Positions 7,095 through 15,331 of a DNA stretch of 16,856 bases are shown here, piece after piece (within the stretch, counting starts at the first letter, position 1; every line of letters begins with the position of its first letter). Both the position numbers and the translations under genes were made by a program. The stretch lies in contig JBNKWA010000043.1 in assembly GCA_050299555.1 (NCBI GenBank), forward strand, positions 1-16,856. The letters run 5' to 3'. The DNA is from JBNKWA01 sp050299555. Lineage in GTDB: Bacteria > Pseudomonadota > Alphaproteobacteria > Rhodobacterales > Rhodobacteraceae. A model generated the notes under the pieces. That model searched no databases. It worked only from the letters and a program-made list of their open reading frames with translations, and had not been told where the DNA came from.

Positions 7095-7348
7095 GCCCGC
7101 CCCTCGTCGCGGGCGGCGAGGATCGCCGCGGCGTCCAGCGGCTGGTCGGTCTGGCGGGCGATGTCGGCGCCGAGGGCACGGATCCGGGCCGCCGCCGCTT
7201 GCCGCAGGGACAGATCGGTGCCCGCCGCCGGAACCAGCCGGGCCACCGGCCGGCCGCGCCGTGTGATCACCACCTCGCCACCGGCGGCGACCTCGTCGAG
7301 TAGCCGAGCGAGATGGGTCTTGGCCTCGAAGGAACCGACTTCGCGCAT
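7091..7348 (-). CDS. vapB: Phd/YefM-type antitoxin (VapB role)
   Basis: An 85-residue antitoxin beginning MREVGSFEAKTHLARLLDEV and continuing GGEVVITRRGRPVARLVPA, the Phd/YefM DNA-binding fold. The C-terminal 40 residues (ALGADIARQTDQPLDAAAILAARDEGRA) would neutralise the toxin. It starts at ATG 7348 with AAGG about nine bases upstream. It probably represses its own operon through the palindrome just upstream of its start. Confidence 0.92.
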   Translation of the reverse strand: MREVGSFEAKTHLARLLDEVAAGGEVVITRRGRPVARLVPAAGTDLSLRQAAAARIRALGADIARQTDQPLDAAAILAARDEGRA

Positions 7349-7361
7349 AGGAATGCCTTGT

Positions 7362-7396
7362 AACTGGTTTTAAAACTAGTTGTTTTGTGATCAAAA
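7362..7396. promoter_or_regulatory. Operator-like inverted repeats upstream of the second antitoxin
   Basis: Positions 7362-7381 form a 20-bp inverted repeat with one mismatched pair: AACT-R-GTTTTAAAAC-Y-AGTT. A second one, TTTTG-TGAT-CAAAA, lies at 7383-7396. Both sit in an AT-rich island 14-48 bases before the antitoxin start, where a promoter is expected. A minus-strand TTGATC (7394-7389) could be the -35 box, with a TAAAAC or TTTAAA -10 about 16 bases on; that part is weak. Antitoxin binding at the palindrome is inferred. Confidence 0.6.
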
Positions 7397-7910
7397 AGCA
7401 AGGCTGACGAGGGCAAGCAGGGACGACCTGAGAGGAGGGGCCAGCAGACAAGGGCAGGGCGTTTGAGGCGTTTGGGACGTTGGCAGAATATGCCGATTGT
7501 CTGCGCCATTTTTGTCCGTGGAGTCCGAGAGGTGAGGGGACGCCACAACTGGCTGAAACTCGAGGCGCCGCAGGTGCTTGCGCGGCACTGGAGCGGGATG
7601 AGCGCGAGGGTTGCTGGCGCAAGTGGCGCGGCCGCGTGACCATGAGCCGGGGGCGGCGAATGGAAGGATCGCCAGCGCCAAGGTGGCGGCATTTTGCCGG
7701 CCTTTCCAGGCAGCCTGGCAATGCGGGGAAGTCGAAACCGCAGCACGTCGCTCTGCCAATCAGGCAACGGGGCCGCCATCAGGTCAATATAAGGGGAATT
7801 CCCATTTTCACCGACGAGCGCCTGCGTTACCATTTAGTCTTACGCGCACCCGGCGCGTGTTCCCGTGTAATAGGTGACGCGGCGCTGCTTCGGACAGCAC
7901 CGAGAGATTG
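7397..7910. other. Long intergenic leader with no credible gene
   Basis: About 510 bp lie between the divergent antitoxin and the beta-helix gene. The open frames here have no recognisable protein features. The last 130 bp become AT-richer and contain the perfect palindrome GGGAATTCCC (7794-7803) directly after TATAAG (7788-7793), a possible -10 box for the plus strand without a good -35. A short repeat, GCGTTTGAGGCGTTTGGG, occurs near 7458. The region probably carries the promoter of the 7911 gene. Confidence 0.4.
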
Positions 7911-10577
7911 ATGGCTACTTACTCCGAGAAGACCGGCATGACGCTGCTAGACGGCGTTGCCTCCTCCGTTACCCTGGCCCCCGGTACCAGCCTGTCGCTG
8001 CGCGAGGTCGATGGCAGTATCGTCACCGCCTGGCCCCATCGCGTAACGCTGACCATCGGCGAGGCGCTGGTCTTTCAGGACGGCAGCGTCGCCTACGACG
8101 ACGGCGGCGACACCGCGAACCATCCCGCCGGCGGCGAGACCGCCAGCGCCGGGAGTTTCTCCTTCCGGGTCTGGGACGGCACCTCGACAAGCCCGCTCTA
8201 CACCGCGACGATCTCGCTGACCGGCACGATCCAGTCGGTGGCGCCGGCCTTCTCCGTGATGCCCCAGATCACCCCCGCATCCGGCCCGGTCGGTACCACC
8301 TTCACCCTCGACGAGGGCGTTGTCAGCGGCCAGCCTGCGCCGACGCTGTCGGGCGTGCTGCGGCTGGACGGCACCGACGTCACCGGTCAGGTTGCCGGGC
8401 AGAGCTATACGTCCGATGCCGCCGGCACGCTGGACTGGACGGTGACGGCGACCAACGGCGCCACTTCCGATGCCGTCGCCAGCGCCACGGCCACGGTGGC
8501 TGCGGCAACCAGTGCCACCGGTGGCATCAACTCCGCCGGCTGGGACCCCGCCTACGACGCCGGCACGGCGGGCGACTATTTCGTTGCGCCATCGGGCAGC
8601 GACAGCAATCCGGGTACGTTGGCCAGTCCGTTCAAGACCATCAACCGGGCACTGACCCAACTGGCGTCCGATCATGGCAGTGTCGGTGCCCGGGCCGGCA
8701 AGGTGATCCGGCTCAGGGGCGGCAACTACAACGAGGCGGTGACCTGGGCCGGGCGCGGCGGCACCAGTGCCGGGCGCGTCACGCTGGCCCGCTACGGCAC
8801 CGAGCGCGCGGTGATCACCGGCGGCAAGGCCGCCACGGGCTGGACCCAGTGCACCAGCGCCGATCAGGGCGTCGTGGGTTCGAACTGGGGCTCGATCTGG
8901 AAGCTGACCGTGCCCGACAGCGAATTCCAGTGGGCGATGCCCGGCACCGGCATGCCGAAGGCGGCCGGCGCCAACCTGTGCGAGAACAACTCGCCGCTCT
9001 ACCTCGCCACCGACCGGGCGGTAATGGATGCCGACAAGCTGCGCTTCCAGACCACGGCGAGCTATTTCCACGTCGCCGACAGCGTCACCGCCAGCACGGT
9101 GACCGATGCCAGCGTGGTCTCGAAATACACCGCCACCCAGCTGGCCGACACCATCGTGCGGGGCAAGGTCGCCAACAACATCGTGGAGGCCTTCCCGGTC
9201 ACCGGCACCAGCGGCAACACCATCACCTTCAACGGCAATGCCAGCGGCGACTGGACCCAGGGCTACTGGGCACTGGCCAACATCCTGCCGAACATGACGC
9301 AGGGATCCTGGGGCTACCGGCTGTCGGGCGGCAATGTCACGCTCTACGTCTGGCCGAACGACCCGGCCAGCATCGCCAGTGGCAAGATCACCTACGCCAC
9401 CATTCCGGCACTGATGACGGTCAACGACAACTGGGTGAACCTCGAGGGTCTCGACTTCGTCCAGCCCGGGGGGCTGGGTAGCGACGGCCCGGTCTGCATC
9501 GAGGTCAGCCACGGCGGCGCCGTGCAGGCGCTGGAGGGCTTCCGCGCCCGTCACGTCCGCTGCGCCCATGTCGACGGATCTACCGCCAGCCAGCGGCGGA
9601 AGATCTTCAACGGCCTGTTCGTGAAGAACTTCGACGTCCGCTACTTCACCACCGAGGACACGCTCGCCGCCTACGGTTTCGGCATCGACAATGGCGAGAC
9701 GGTGCGGCTGTTCTTCCACAAGGCCCGGGATCTCGGTCAGGCACCCAACCGCAATCTCGGCGGCCAGGACTGGATCGTCGCCTGGTGCGACTACGAGAAT
9801 GTCAGCCTTGGCCAGCATGCCAACGTGTTCAACATGTATGGCGGCAGCGGCAACGCCGGCAGCGTGCTGCCCTATGTCTACATGTCGGACCGGGTCTGGG
9901 TGCATGGCATGCGGGTCAGGAACGCAAATGGCTATACCGTGCACAAGGAGACGCGGCGGATCGCCTTCACCTGCTGTGATCTCGGCGCCTCAATCCTCGA
10001 CGGCAACGAGGGCGCGCTGATCGTCGACGGCGGCACCAGCCGGATCACCCCGACCGGTAACCCGGCACAGAACCCGGTGATCTACCAGAACCTGGCGCTG
10101 AGGCCGGACCCGCAGAATCTCGGCAAGGAGGTGTTCGGCCTCAACATGGGCTCCGCTTCCGAGATCGGCCAGGGGATCACCAACAGCGTCATCCATGGCG
10201 GTGGCGGCTATACCGCCGGGTTCCTGTCGAGCTACCGCGAGTGCGACTATAACCTCTACACTCAGCGGGCCTGGTACCAGGGTGCCGGCACCCCCTACGA
10301 TCCCGGGCAACTCGGCGCCAACAACCAGGTGGAGACCAGCCTCGCCGCTGTCTATGCCGATCACCTCAACCGCGACTACCGCCCGACCAGCACCGTCTCG
10401 AAGCTGGCGACCGCGGCTGGGCGCAGCCGCGCGGCCGAGCGGGCCGAGCTGGTCGGCTGGTTTTCGGAAGCCGAGGTGGCGGCGGTCTTCGACCTCGACA
10501 TTCTCGGCCAGCCGATGCCACTGACCGCAGGGGTGCCCATTGGCCCCTACGCCGATCCCATGCAGGCCATCGGCTGA
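7911..10577 (+). CDS. Large parallel beta-helix protein with Ig/cadherin-like N-terminal modules
   Basis: An 888-residue protein. Residues 1-107 end in GSFSFRVWDGTSTSPLYTA, a cadherin/Ig-like beta module. Residues 112-200 (PQITPASGPVGTTFTLDEG ... WTVTATNGATSD) form a second Ig-like module. From about 223, YFVAPSGSDSNPGTLASPFKTINRAL is the classic entry to a right-handed beta-helix of the pectate-lyase-like type, which runs to about 860. The end, DLDILGQPMPLTAGVPIGPY, matches the common closing pattern of such proteins (D..G.P......iG.Y). There is no signal peptide or membrane segment. ATG 7911 has GAGAG six bases upstream. Neighbours make polysaccharide, so a lyase, epimerase or structural binding protein is plausible. 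A phage-like tailspike role cannot be excluded. No catalytic residues could be assigned. Confidence 0.8.
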   Translation: MATYSEKTGMTLLDGVASSVTLAPGTSLSLREVDGSIVTAWPHRVTLTIGEALVFQDGSVAYDDGGDTANHPAGGETASAGSFSFRVWDGTSTSPLYTATISLTGTIQSVAPAFSVMPQITPASGPVGTTFTLDEGVVSGQPAPTLSGVLRLDGTDVTGQVAGQSYTSDAAGTLDWTVTATNGATSDAVASATATVAAATSATGGINSAGWDPAYDAGTAGDYFVAPSGSDSNPGTLASPFKTINRALTQLASDHGSVGARAGKVIRLRGGNYNEAVTWAGRGGTSAGRVTLARYGTERAVITGGKAATGWTQCTSADQGVVGSNWGSIWKLTVPDSEFQWAMPGTGMPKAAGANLCENNSPLYLATDRAVMDADKLRFQTTASYFHVADSVTASTVTDASVVSKYTATQLADTIVRGKVANNIVEAFPVTGTSGNTITFNGNASGDWTQGYWALANILPNMTQGSWGYRLSGGNVTLYVWPNDPASIASGKITYATIPALMTVNDNWVNLEGLDFVQPGGLGSDGPVCIEVSHGGAVQALEGFRARHVRCAHVDGSTASQRRKIFNGLFVKNFDVRYFTTEDTLAAYGFGIDNGETVRLFFHKARDLGQAPNRNLGGQDWIVAWCDYENVSLGQHANVFNMYGGSGNAGSVLPYVYMSDRVWVHGMRVRNANGYTVHKETRRIAFTCCDLGASILDGNEGALIVDGGTSRITPTGNPAQNPVIYQNLALRPDPQNLGKEVFGLNMGSASEIGQGITNSVIHGGGGYTAGFLSSYRECDYNLYTQRAWYQGAGTPYDPGQLGANNQVETSLAAVYADHLNRDYRPTSTVSKLATAAGRSRAAERAELVGWFSEAEVAAVFDLDILGQPMPLTAGVPIGPYADPMQAIG

Positions 10578-10602
10578 CGGGCGGCTGACGGGCGGCTGAC
10601 CG
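10571..10602 (+). repeat. Three tandem 11-bp repeats spanning the stop codon
   Basis: CGGCTGACGGG occurs at 10571 and 10582, and a third copy with one change and one base short, CGGCTGACCG, at 10593. The first copy contains the gene's stop codon (TGA 10575-10577). Because 11 is not a multiple of three, the three TGA triplets (10575, 10586, 10597) fall in all three plus-strand frames. Slippage is the likely origin. Confidence 0.8.
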
Positions 10603-10635
10603 GGGAGACGACCAAGGCCAGAACCCGAGCGAATT

Positions 10636-10663
10636 CCGGCCGGACTGAAGGCAGTCCGGCCGG
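10636..10663. terminator. Bidirectional hairpin terminator between convergent genes
   Basis: A perfect 12-bp stem, CCGGCCGGACTG / CAGTCCGGCCGG, closes a 4-base AAGG loop. Outside it AGCGAA (10628-10633) can pair with TTCGCT (10665-10670) across a small bulge. On the plus strand the stem runs into TTTCGCT, and on the minus strand into AATTCGCT; both U-tracts are weak. It lies between the stop of the beta-helix gene and the stop of the flippase gene, which converge here, so it can serve both. Confidence 0.8.
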
Positions 10664-10670
10664 TTTCGCT

Positions 10671-12200
10671 CTAGCCGGCCAGGAACCGCCGGCCGCCCAG
10701 CCGGCGGGCCAACCCCGTCAGGGCGCTGAGCATCACCCGTTCGAACCCGTCCGGTCGCCCGGCGCGCCGCCACAGCGTGTAATGCGCCGCCGCATAGACC
10801 AGCGCCCCCAGTGCGGCCTTGGCCGCCAGAAGAGCGGCAGCGGTGGTGTAATTGTCGCCGGCCTCGGGCAGCGCCCAGGCCGCCGCCAGCACCACCGCTG
10901 CCATGGCTGCACAGGCGCCGAGGCTGCGGGCGCAGGCGATGACCGGCCCGAACCAGGGCCAGCCGGTGATCCAGCGCACCATGGTGAGGGTCAGGAGCAC
11001 GTAAAGCAGATTGCCGGTGAAGTTGGCCGCCAGAGCCCCGGGCAGGCCGAAGCGCCAGACCCCGACGGCCACCAGCGGCACGTAGAGCGCCAGATGCACG
11101 AGGTCGCGCAGGAACAGGTTGCGGGTGCAGCCCTTCACCATCATCAGCGCGTTGGTGGCCGAAACCATCATCATCAGCGCCATCCCCGGCGCCACCACCT
11201 GCAGGATCAGCGCCGCGTCGTCCCATTGCGGGCCGGCCACGATCAGGATCAGCTCGCGTGCCGTCAGCGCCAGCCCGACCCCGGCCGGCAGCAGCAGGCC
11301 TATGATGCTGGCCTGGCTCTTGAGATAGGCGGCCCGCAGCCGCGCCGGCTCGGCGGCGAGTTGCGACAGCGCCGGGTAGATCGAGCGCGAGAAATGGTTG
11401 GCGAGACTGTTGGTCACCATGGTGGCGACGAAGTAGCCCATGTTGTACTGGCCGACGATTGCCGTGCCGAGGACCTGCTTGAGGAACACGAAGTCCACCC
11501 GCGAGGTGACGAAATTGGTTACCGAGGCGAGGCTGATCCAGCCGCCGAAGGCGATGAAGATCTGCCAGTCGCGGAGCGACACCGCCGGCCGCCAGGGGCG
11601 CAGCGCATGGCCGATCAGGGTGGTGGCGGCACTGGTCGCCACGGTGCCGATGATCAGCGCCCAGTAGTCGCGCCAGACAAGCGCGATCAGGATCGACAGA
11701 ACCGTGCCGATCAGCCGCGCCGCCACTGTCATCAGCGCTTCGGGAGCAAAGTTCACCGCCCGGTCGAAATCGACCAGGCGGGGGTTGCGCAGGCCTTCGA
11801 CGAAGGCGCCGATGGCCAGAACCTTCAGCACCGCCGCCAGCGCCGGCTCGTCCATCAGTTGCGCGGCGAGCTCCGAGACGGCCACCAGCACCGCCGCCAG
11901 CAGCGTGCCGCGCAGGATCGTCACCGCAAAGGCAGTGGCATAGAGATGCGGTGCGATCGCGGGCAGGCGGATCAGCGCGCTCGCCACCTGCAGTTCGGTC
12001 ATCACCAGAATGGTGCCGTGGACCACGATCGCCAGCGCCAGGATGCCGTAGTCCTGCGGTGTCAGCAGGCGGGCAAGGATAGCGACGCCTGCCAGGCTGA
12101 TCAGCCGCACGCCGATATTGGCGCCGATCAGGAAGGTGGCGCCGCGGGCCACCTTGCCGCCGAGCGCCGCCGGCGACTCGGGTTGTGTCTCTGGCTGCAT
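10671..12200 (-). CDS. Polysaccharide flippase, Wzx/PST type (MOP superfamily)
   Basis: A 509-residue integral membrane protein with about 12-14 hydrophobic helices. The N terminus, GGKVARGATFLIGANIGVRL..LAGVAILARLLTPQDYGILAL, is the standard beginning of the lipopolysaccharide flippase family. F.WIS.ASVTNF..SRVDFVFLKQVLG and the VGQYNMGYFVA segment in the middle fit as well. It would move lipid-linked repeat units across the inner membrane. ATG 12200 has AAGGGG about seven bases upstream, which decides the start. It lies 35 bp downstream of the Wzy-like gene on the same strand, so the two form an operon. Confidence 0.88.
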   Translation of the reverse strand: MQPETQPESPAALGGKVARGATFLIGANIGVRLISLAGVAILARLLTPQDYGILALAIVVHGTILVMTELQVASALIRLPAIAPHLYATAFAVTILRGTLLAAVLVAVSELAAQLMDEPALAAVLKVLAIGAFVEGLRNPRLVDFDRAVNFAPEALMTVAARLIGTVLSILIALVWRDYWALIIGTVATSAATTLIGHALRPWRPAVSLRDWQIFIAFGGWISLASVTNFVTSRVDFVFLKQVLGTAIVGQYNMGYFVATMVTNSLANHFSRSIYPALSQLAAEPARLRAAYLKSQASIIGLLLPAGVGLALTARELILIVAGPQWDDAALILQVVAPGMALMMMVSATNALMMVKGCTRNLFLRDLVHLALYVPLVAVGVWRFGLPGALAANFTGNLLYVLLTLTMVRWITGWPWFGPVIACARSLGACAAMAAVVLAAAWALPEAGDNYTTAAALLAAKAALGALVYAAAHYTLWRRAGRPDGFERVMLSALTGLARRLGGRRFLAG

Positions 12201-12235
12201 CTCAGGCCCCTTGTGATGCGCTGGCCCGGCGCCGG

Positions 12236-13801
12236 TCAACGCCGTCGGCCCGGATCGTTGGCATGCTTCCGGCCCGGGCGCTGCGATCGACCTCGTTGCG
12301 ACGGCCCGGAGCCCGCGGGAGCAGAGGCCGATTCGGCAGCCGTCGCCCGACGTCGCACCGTGCTGCGGTCACGGGCGGCGACCGCCGGACCCGGCATGGC
12401 ATCGTCATCGGGGCCCGTGCTTCCGGAGCGGCCCCGGCTGCGCGTCGCAGGCTCCGCTGGATCGCCGGACCCGGCGGCCCAAACCAGGCTGCCGTCCGGG
12501 TTGCGATCGAGCATGAACACGCTGCTGCCGATCAGGAACAGGAACCAGACATACATGGTGTTCCAGAAATGCACCGTGCCGCTGGCCAGCACCAGCGCCC
12601 CGATCACCGTCAGCCAGGCCGCCCGGCAGCCCCGCACCGCCGGATCGGTGAACGGCGCCACCGACAGTCGGCGCGCCAGCAGGAACAGCGCCAGCATCAG
12701 CGGCACCACCCCCGGCAGCCCGTACTGCATCGCCACCAGCAGCCAGAAATTGTCCACCGACGCGCCCATCCAGTCCGGCCGCGCCCAGTCGTTGTAGCCA
12801 AGGCCGAGGATCGGATGCTCGCGCACGCTGGCGCTGCCGAAGCGCCAGATCAGGATGCGGTTGTAGGCGGATCCGGAGTTGAAGGTGAGATAGCTCGAGA
12901 TGACATGGAAGGGCGTACGGTTCGAGGCCAGGTCGATGGCGACATACATCGACGCCAGCCCCCAGCCGAAGATCCGCCACTTATGCCGTACGCCGCGCAG
13001 CACCCGGTCGTAGATGAAGACGATCAGCTGCACCATGGCGGCCATGAAGGCGCCACTGGACAGCGACATGAACACCGAACCGAACACCACCGGATAGCGG
13101 AGCAGCCGTTTGAACCCGTTCTCGCGGCCGGCCAGTGCGTAATGCACGCCGGCCAGCGCACTGGCGCAGAACACGCCATAGAGGATCGAGTGCTCGAAGG
13201 TGCCCTGCACCCGCTGCAGCCCGAGCCGGCCGGGATCGCTGACGATGGTGATGGTGGCCGCGCCGTGGGCGAAAAGCTCGATCAGGATCGGCCGGCCGGT
13301 CCGGGCCTCGAACACCGCCGCCGGGAAGGTCGCAAGCAGGATCAGGAACTGCAGCCGCACCATGCGGATGTAGTCGGCCGGGCTGCGAATCGCGGCACGG
13401 GCAAGGAAATAGGCGCCGAGCCCCTCGATAATGTAGATCGCCGAGGCTTCCGTGGCGTTGCCGCCATGGTGGTAGAGCAGCACCATCGAGCCCCACAGGA
13501 AGGCGAAGACCATCAGCCAGTCCGAGGCCTGCCGGGTGCCGGATCGGCCACTCAGCCAGGCCAGCACCGCTGGCACGAAGGCCACCAGCAGCACGATCCG
13601 GTAGGGGCTGAGCCGCACCGGGCCGAGGAAGAACACCGCCGGCACCGCCAGGCTGAGAATGAAGGCGATGCCGAGCAGGGCAAGCATGCCGCGCCGCGCC
13701 TGCGCGGCGACCGGGCTGCCGTTTTGGTGGCGTCCCTGGGCGCGCCCTGTTCCGCGCTCCGGGCCGATGTCGTGCCGTAGCGCTGCCGTCCTGGCCGTCA
13801 T
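12236..13801 (-). CDS. O-antigen ligase / Wzy-type polymerase membrane protein
   Basis: A 521-residue protein with about 10-12 hydrophobic segments between residues 38 and 430. The segment SAYNRILIWRFGSASVREHPILGLGYNDW (about 311-339) matches the periplasmic loop of the O-antigen ligase/polymerase family, where arginines act on the undecaprenyl-linked donor. Residues 198-203, RVQGTFEHS, fit the preceding loop. Sequence cannot separate polymerase from ligase. Residues 446-521 are a hydrophilic Arg/Ser/Pro/Gly-rich tail not expected in the family. It starts at ATG 13801, divergent from the downstream glycosyltransferase and followed by the flippase gene. Confidence 0.82.
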   Translation of the reverse strand: MTARTAALRHDIGPERGTGRAQGRHQNGSPVAAQARRGMLALLGIAFILSLAVPAVFFLGPVRLSPYRIVLLVAFVPAVLAWLSGRSGTRQASDWLMVFAFLWGSMVLLYHHGGNATEASAIYIIEGLGAYFLARAAIRSPADYIRMVRLQFLILLATFPAAVFEARTGRPILIELFAHGAATITIVSDPGRLGLQRVQGTFEHSILYGVFCASALAGVHYALAGRENGFKRLLRYPVVFGSVFMSLSSGAFMAAMVQLIVFIYDRVLRGVRHKWRIFGWGLASMYVAIDLASNRTPFHVISSYLTFNSGSAYNRILIWRFGSASVREHPILGLGYNDWARPDWMGASVDNFWLLVAMQYGLPGVVPLMLALFLLARRLSVAPFTDPAVRGCRAAWLTVIGALVLASGTVHFWNTMYVWFLFLIGSSVFMLDRNPDGSLVWAAGSGDPAEPATRSRGRSGSTGPDDDAMPGPAVAARDRSTVRRRATAAESASAPAGSGPSQRGRSQRPGRKHANDPGRRR

Positions 13802-13969
13802 CGCCTATCCGTTTCCCGTCGCCCGTACCGCCGCAGCGGCAACGCTTGCCTTGGCGGGGCTTTTGGGCTTTTTCGTGGATCGTCCCGGGTCAGCCCCCGG
13901 GTGCGGTCCGTTTTCCCGTCCGCCCGTATGCCATCCGCCCGCCGCACCGATCGCGCCGCGGGATCCCGG
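13802..13969. other. Divergent intergenic region between the Wzy-like and WsaF-like genes
   Basis: About 170 bp separate the two divergent starts. A 6-bp hairpin, CCCGGG-TCAGCC-CCCGGG, lies at 13884-13901, and T-rich runs (CTTTTGGGCTTTTT) precede it. No promoter with both boxes could be recognised. If the glycosyltransferase begins at GTG 13901 or ATG 13928 the region is shorter. Confidence 0.35.
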
Positions 13970-15331
13970 ATGGCGCAAGAGAAGGCCAGTGGTGTGCCAA
14001 GATTTCGTGAAACTGTGAAGGCCCTCATGCCGCGCGGCATGCAAGATCGCATCAGCCGGTTGCTGGAGCGGCCCGGAATCGAGACGGTGGTGCTGAAGGA
14101 GTACCGCTTCGTCGCCGACCCGGCGCCGCGGCCACGACTGACCCTGGTGCTGCCCAGCATAAGCAAGACCGATGCCTTCGGCGGGCTGACGACCAGCCTT
14201 GACTTCTTCCTTGCCCTGGCCCGTCGCATGGCCGAGCGCGACGGCGGCGCGATGCCGGATCTGCGCATCCTGACGGAAGAGGCCTACGACCCTGCCGACG
14301 ACGCCCTGCCGGGCCATCTCGCCGCCGCTGGTCTGCATGCCGGCAGCGTCGCGGTTGCCAGCCTGAAAACCACCGGCCTCGGCATCCCGACGCGGCCACA
14401 CGACGTGTTCGTGGTGTTCAATTGGTGGATCGCCCTCAACATCGAACCGGTCCTGCACGCCCAGGCAGCGCATTTTGCGCTGCCGCCAATGCCGAAGCTC
14501 TATCTCATCCAGGAATACGAGCCGTGGTTCTACTCCTTCTCCTCGGCACATCTTCTGGCCCTGCATGCCTTCAACTCGTCCTGGCCGCTCTGGGCGGTGT
14601 TCAACAGTGCCGAGCTCGTCGCCTATTATCGCGACCAGGGCAATGTCTGCACCCGCAGCTATGCCTTCGAGCCGCGCATGCCGGCGGCGGTCCGCGCCTT
14701 CCAGAGCGATATCCGGGCCGAGGAAAAGGCACGCATCGTCCTCGTCTACGGCCGACCGGTGGTGAAGCGGAACTGCTTCTCGATCCTCGAGGCCGGGTTA
14801 CGGCTCTGGGCCGAGGGGCCCGGCCGCGATAGCGTCGGAACCGGCGGCTGGCGCATCGTCTCGGCCGGGCTGAAGCACCCCGATGTGCCGCTGGGCGCCG
14901 GCGCGCGGCTCGAATCGCTCGGCAAGCTGTCGCTCGAGGAATACGGCCGGCTGCTGCGCCAGGCGGCTGTCGGCATCTCGCTGATGGCCTCGCCGCACCC
15001 CTCCTATCCGCCGCTGGAGATGGCACATTTCGGCATCCGCACCATCACCAACCGCTATCGCTGCAAGGAGCCGGCGGCGCGGCACGACAACCTGATCGCT
15101 CTGCCCGACATCCTGCCGGCCACCCTGGCCGCCACCCTGGCCGAGACGGTGGCCGCCTTCGAGGCCGATCCCGGTCTCGGCCCGGGCGCCCGCTCGCATA
15201 TGCCCGACTATCTGAGCGACAAGCCTTACGAGTGCCTCGACGGGCTGGCCGGCGACCTCGTCGGGCTCCTGGCGGCGCGCCGCGCGGGCAGCGGGCCGGG
15301 ATCAGCCCCGGCCGGTGTCCGCGCCGGCTGA
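13970..15331 (+). CDS. WsaF-like glycosyltransferase (GT-B fold)
   Basis: A protein of about 453 residues resembling the WsaF rhamnosyltransferase group. RPRLTLVLPSI..TDAFGGLTT starts the N-terminal Rossmann domain. KLYLIQEYEPWFYSFSSAHLLA (about 177-198) is the hallmark of the group. VLVYGRPVVKRNCFSILEAGL starts the C-terminal domain, and LGKLSLEEYGRLLRQAAVGISLMASPHPSYPPLEMAHFG holds the nucleotide-sugar pocket. It would extend the glycan exported by the neighbouring flippase; the sugar is not known. The start is uncertain: ATG 13970 is preferred, but ATG 13928 and GTG 13901 are in frame and none has a good ribosome binding site. Its 3' end overlaps the convergent recombinase gene by 30 bp. 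Confidence 0.85.
   Translation: MAQEKASGVPRFRETVKALMPRGMQDRISRLLERPGIETVVLKEYRFVADPAPRPRLTLVLPSISKTDAFGGLTTSLDFFLALARRMAERDGGAMPDLRILTEEAYDPADDALPGHLAAAGLHAGSVAVASLKTTGLGIPTRPHDVFVVFNWWIALNIEPVLHAQAAHFALPPMPKLYLIQEYEPWFYSFSSAHLLALHAFNSSWPLWAVFNSAELVAYYRDQGNVCTRSYAFEPRMPAAVRAFQSDIRAEEKARIVLVYGRPVVKRNCFSILEAGLRLWAEGPGRDSVGTGGWRIVSAGLKHPDVPLGAGARLESLGKLSLEEYGRLLRQAAVGISLMASPHPSYPPLEMAHFGIRTITNRYRCKEPAARHDNLIALPDILPATLAATLAETVAAFEADPGLGPGARSHMPDYLSDKPYECLDGLAGDLVGLLAARRAGSGPGSAPAGVRAG

Noticed and set aside
7947..9944. 665-codon open frame on the minus strand
   Set aside because: It is fully antisense to the beta-helix gene, with the His/Val/Gly-rich composition typical of GC-rich shadow frames.
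10782..12797. 671-codon plus-strand open frame
   Set aside because: It is antisense to the flippase and Wzy-like genes and rich in Gln/Arg/His without any domain; a shadow frame.
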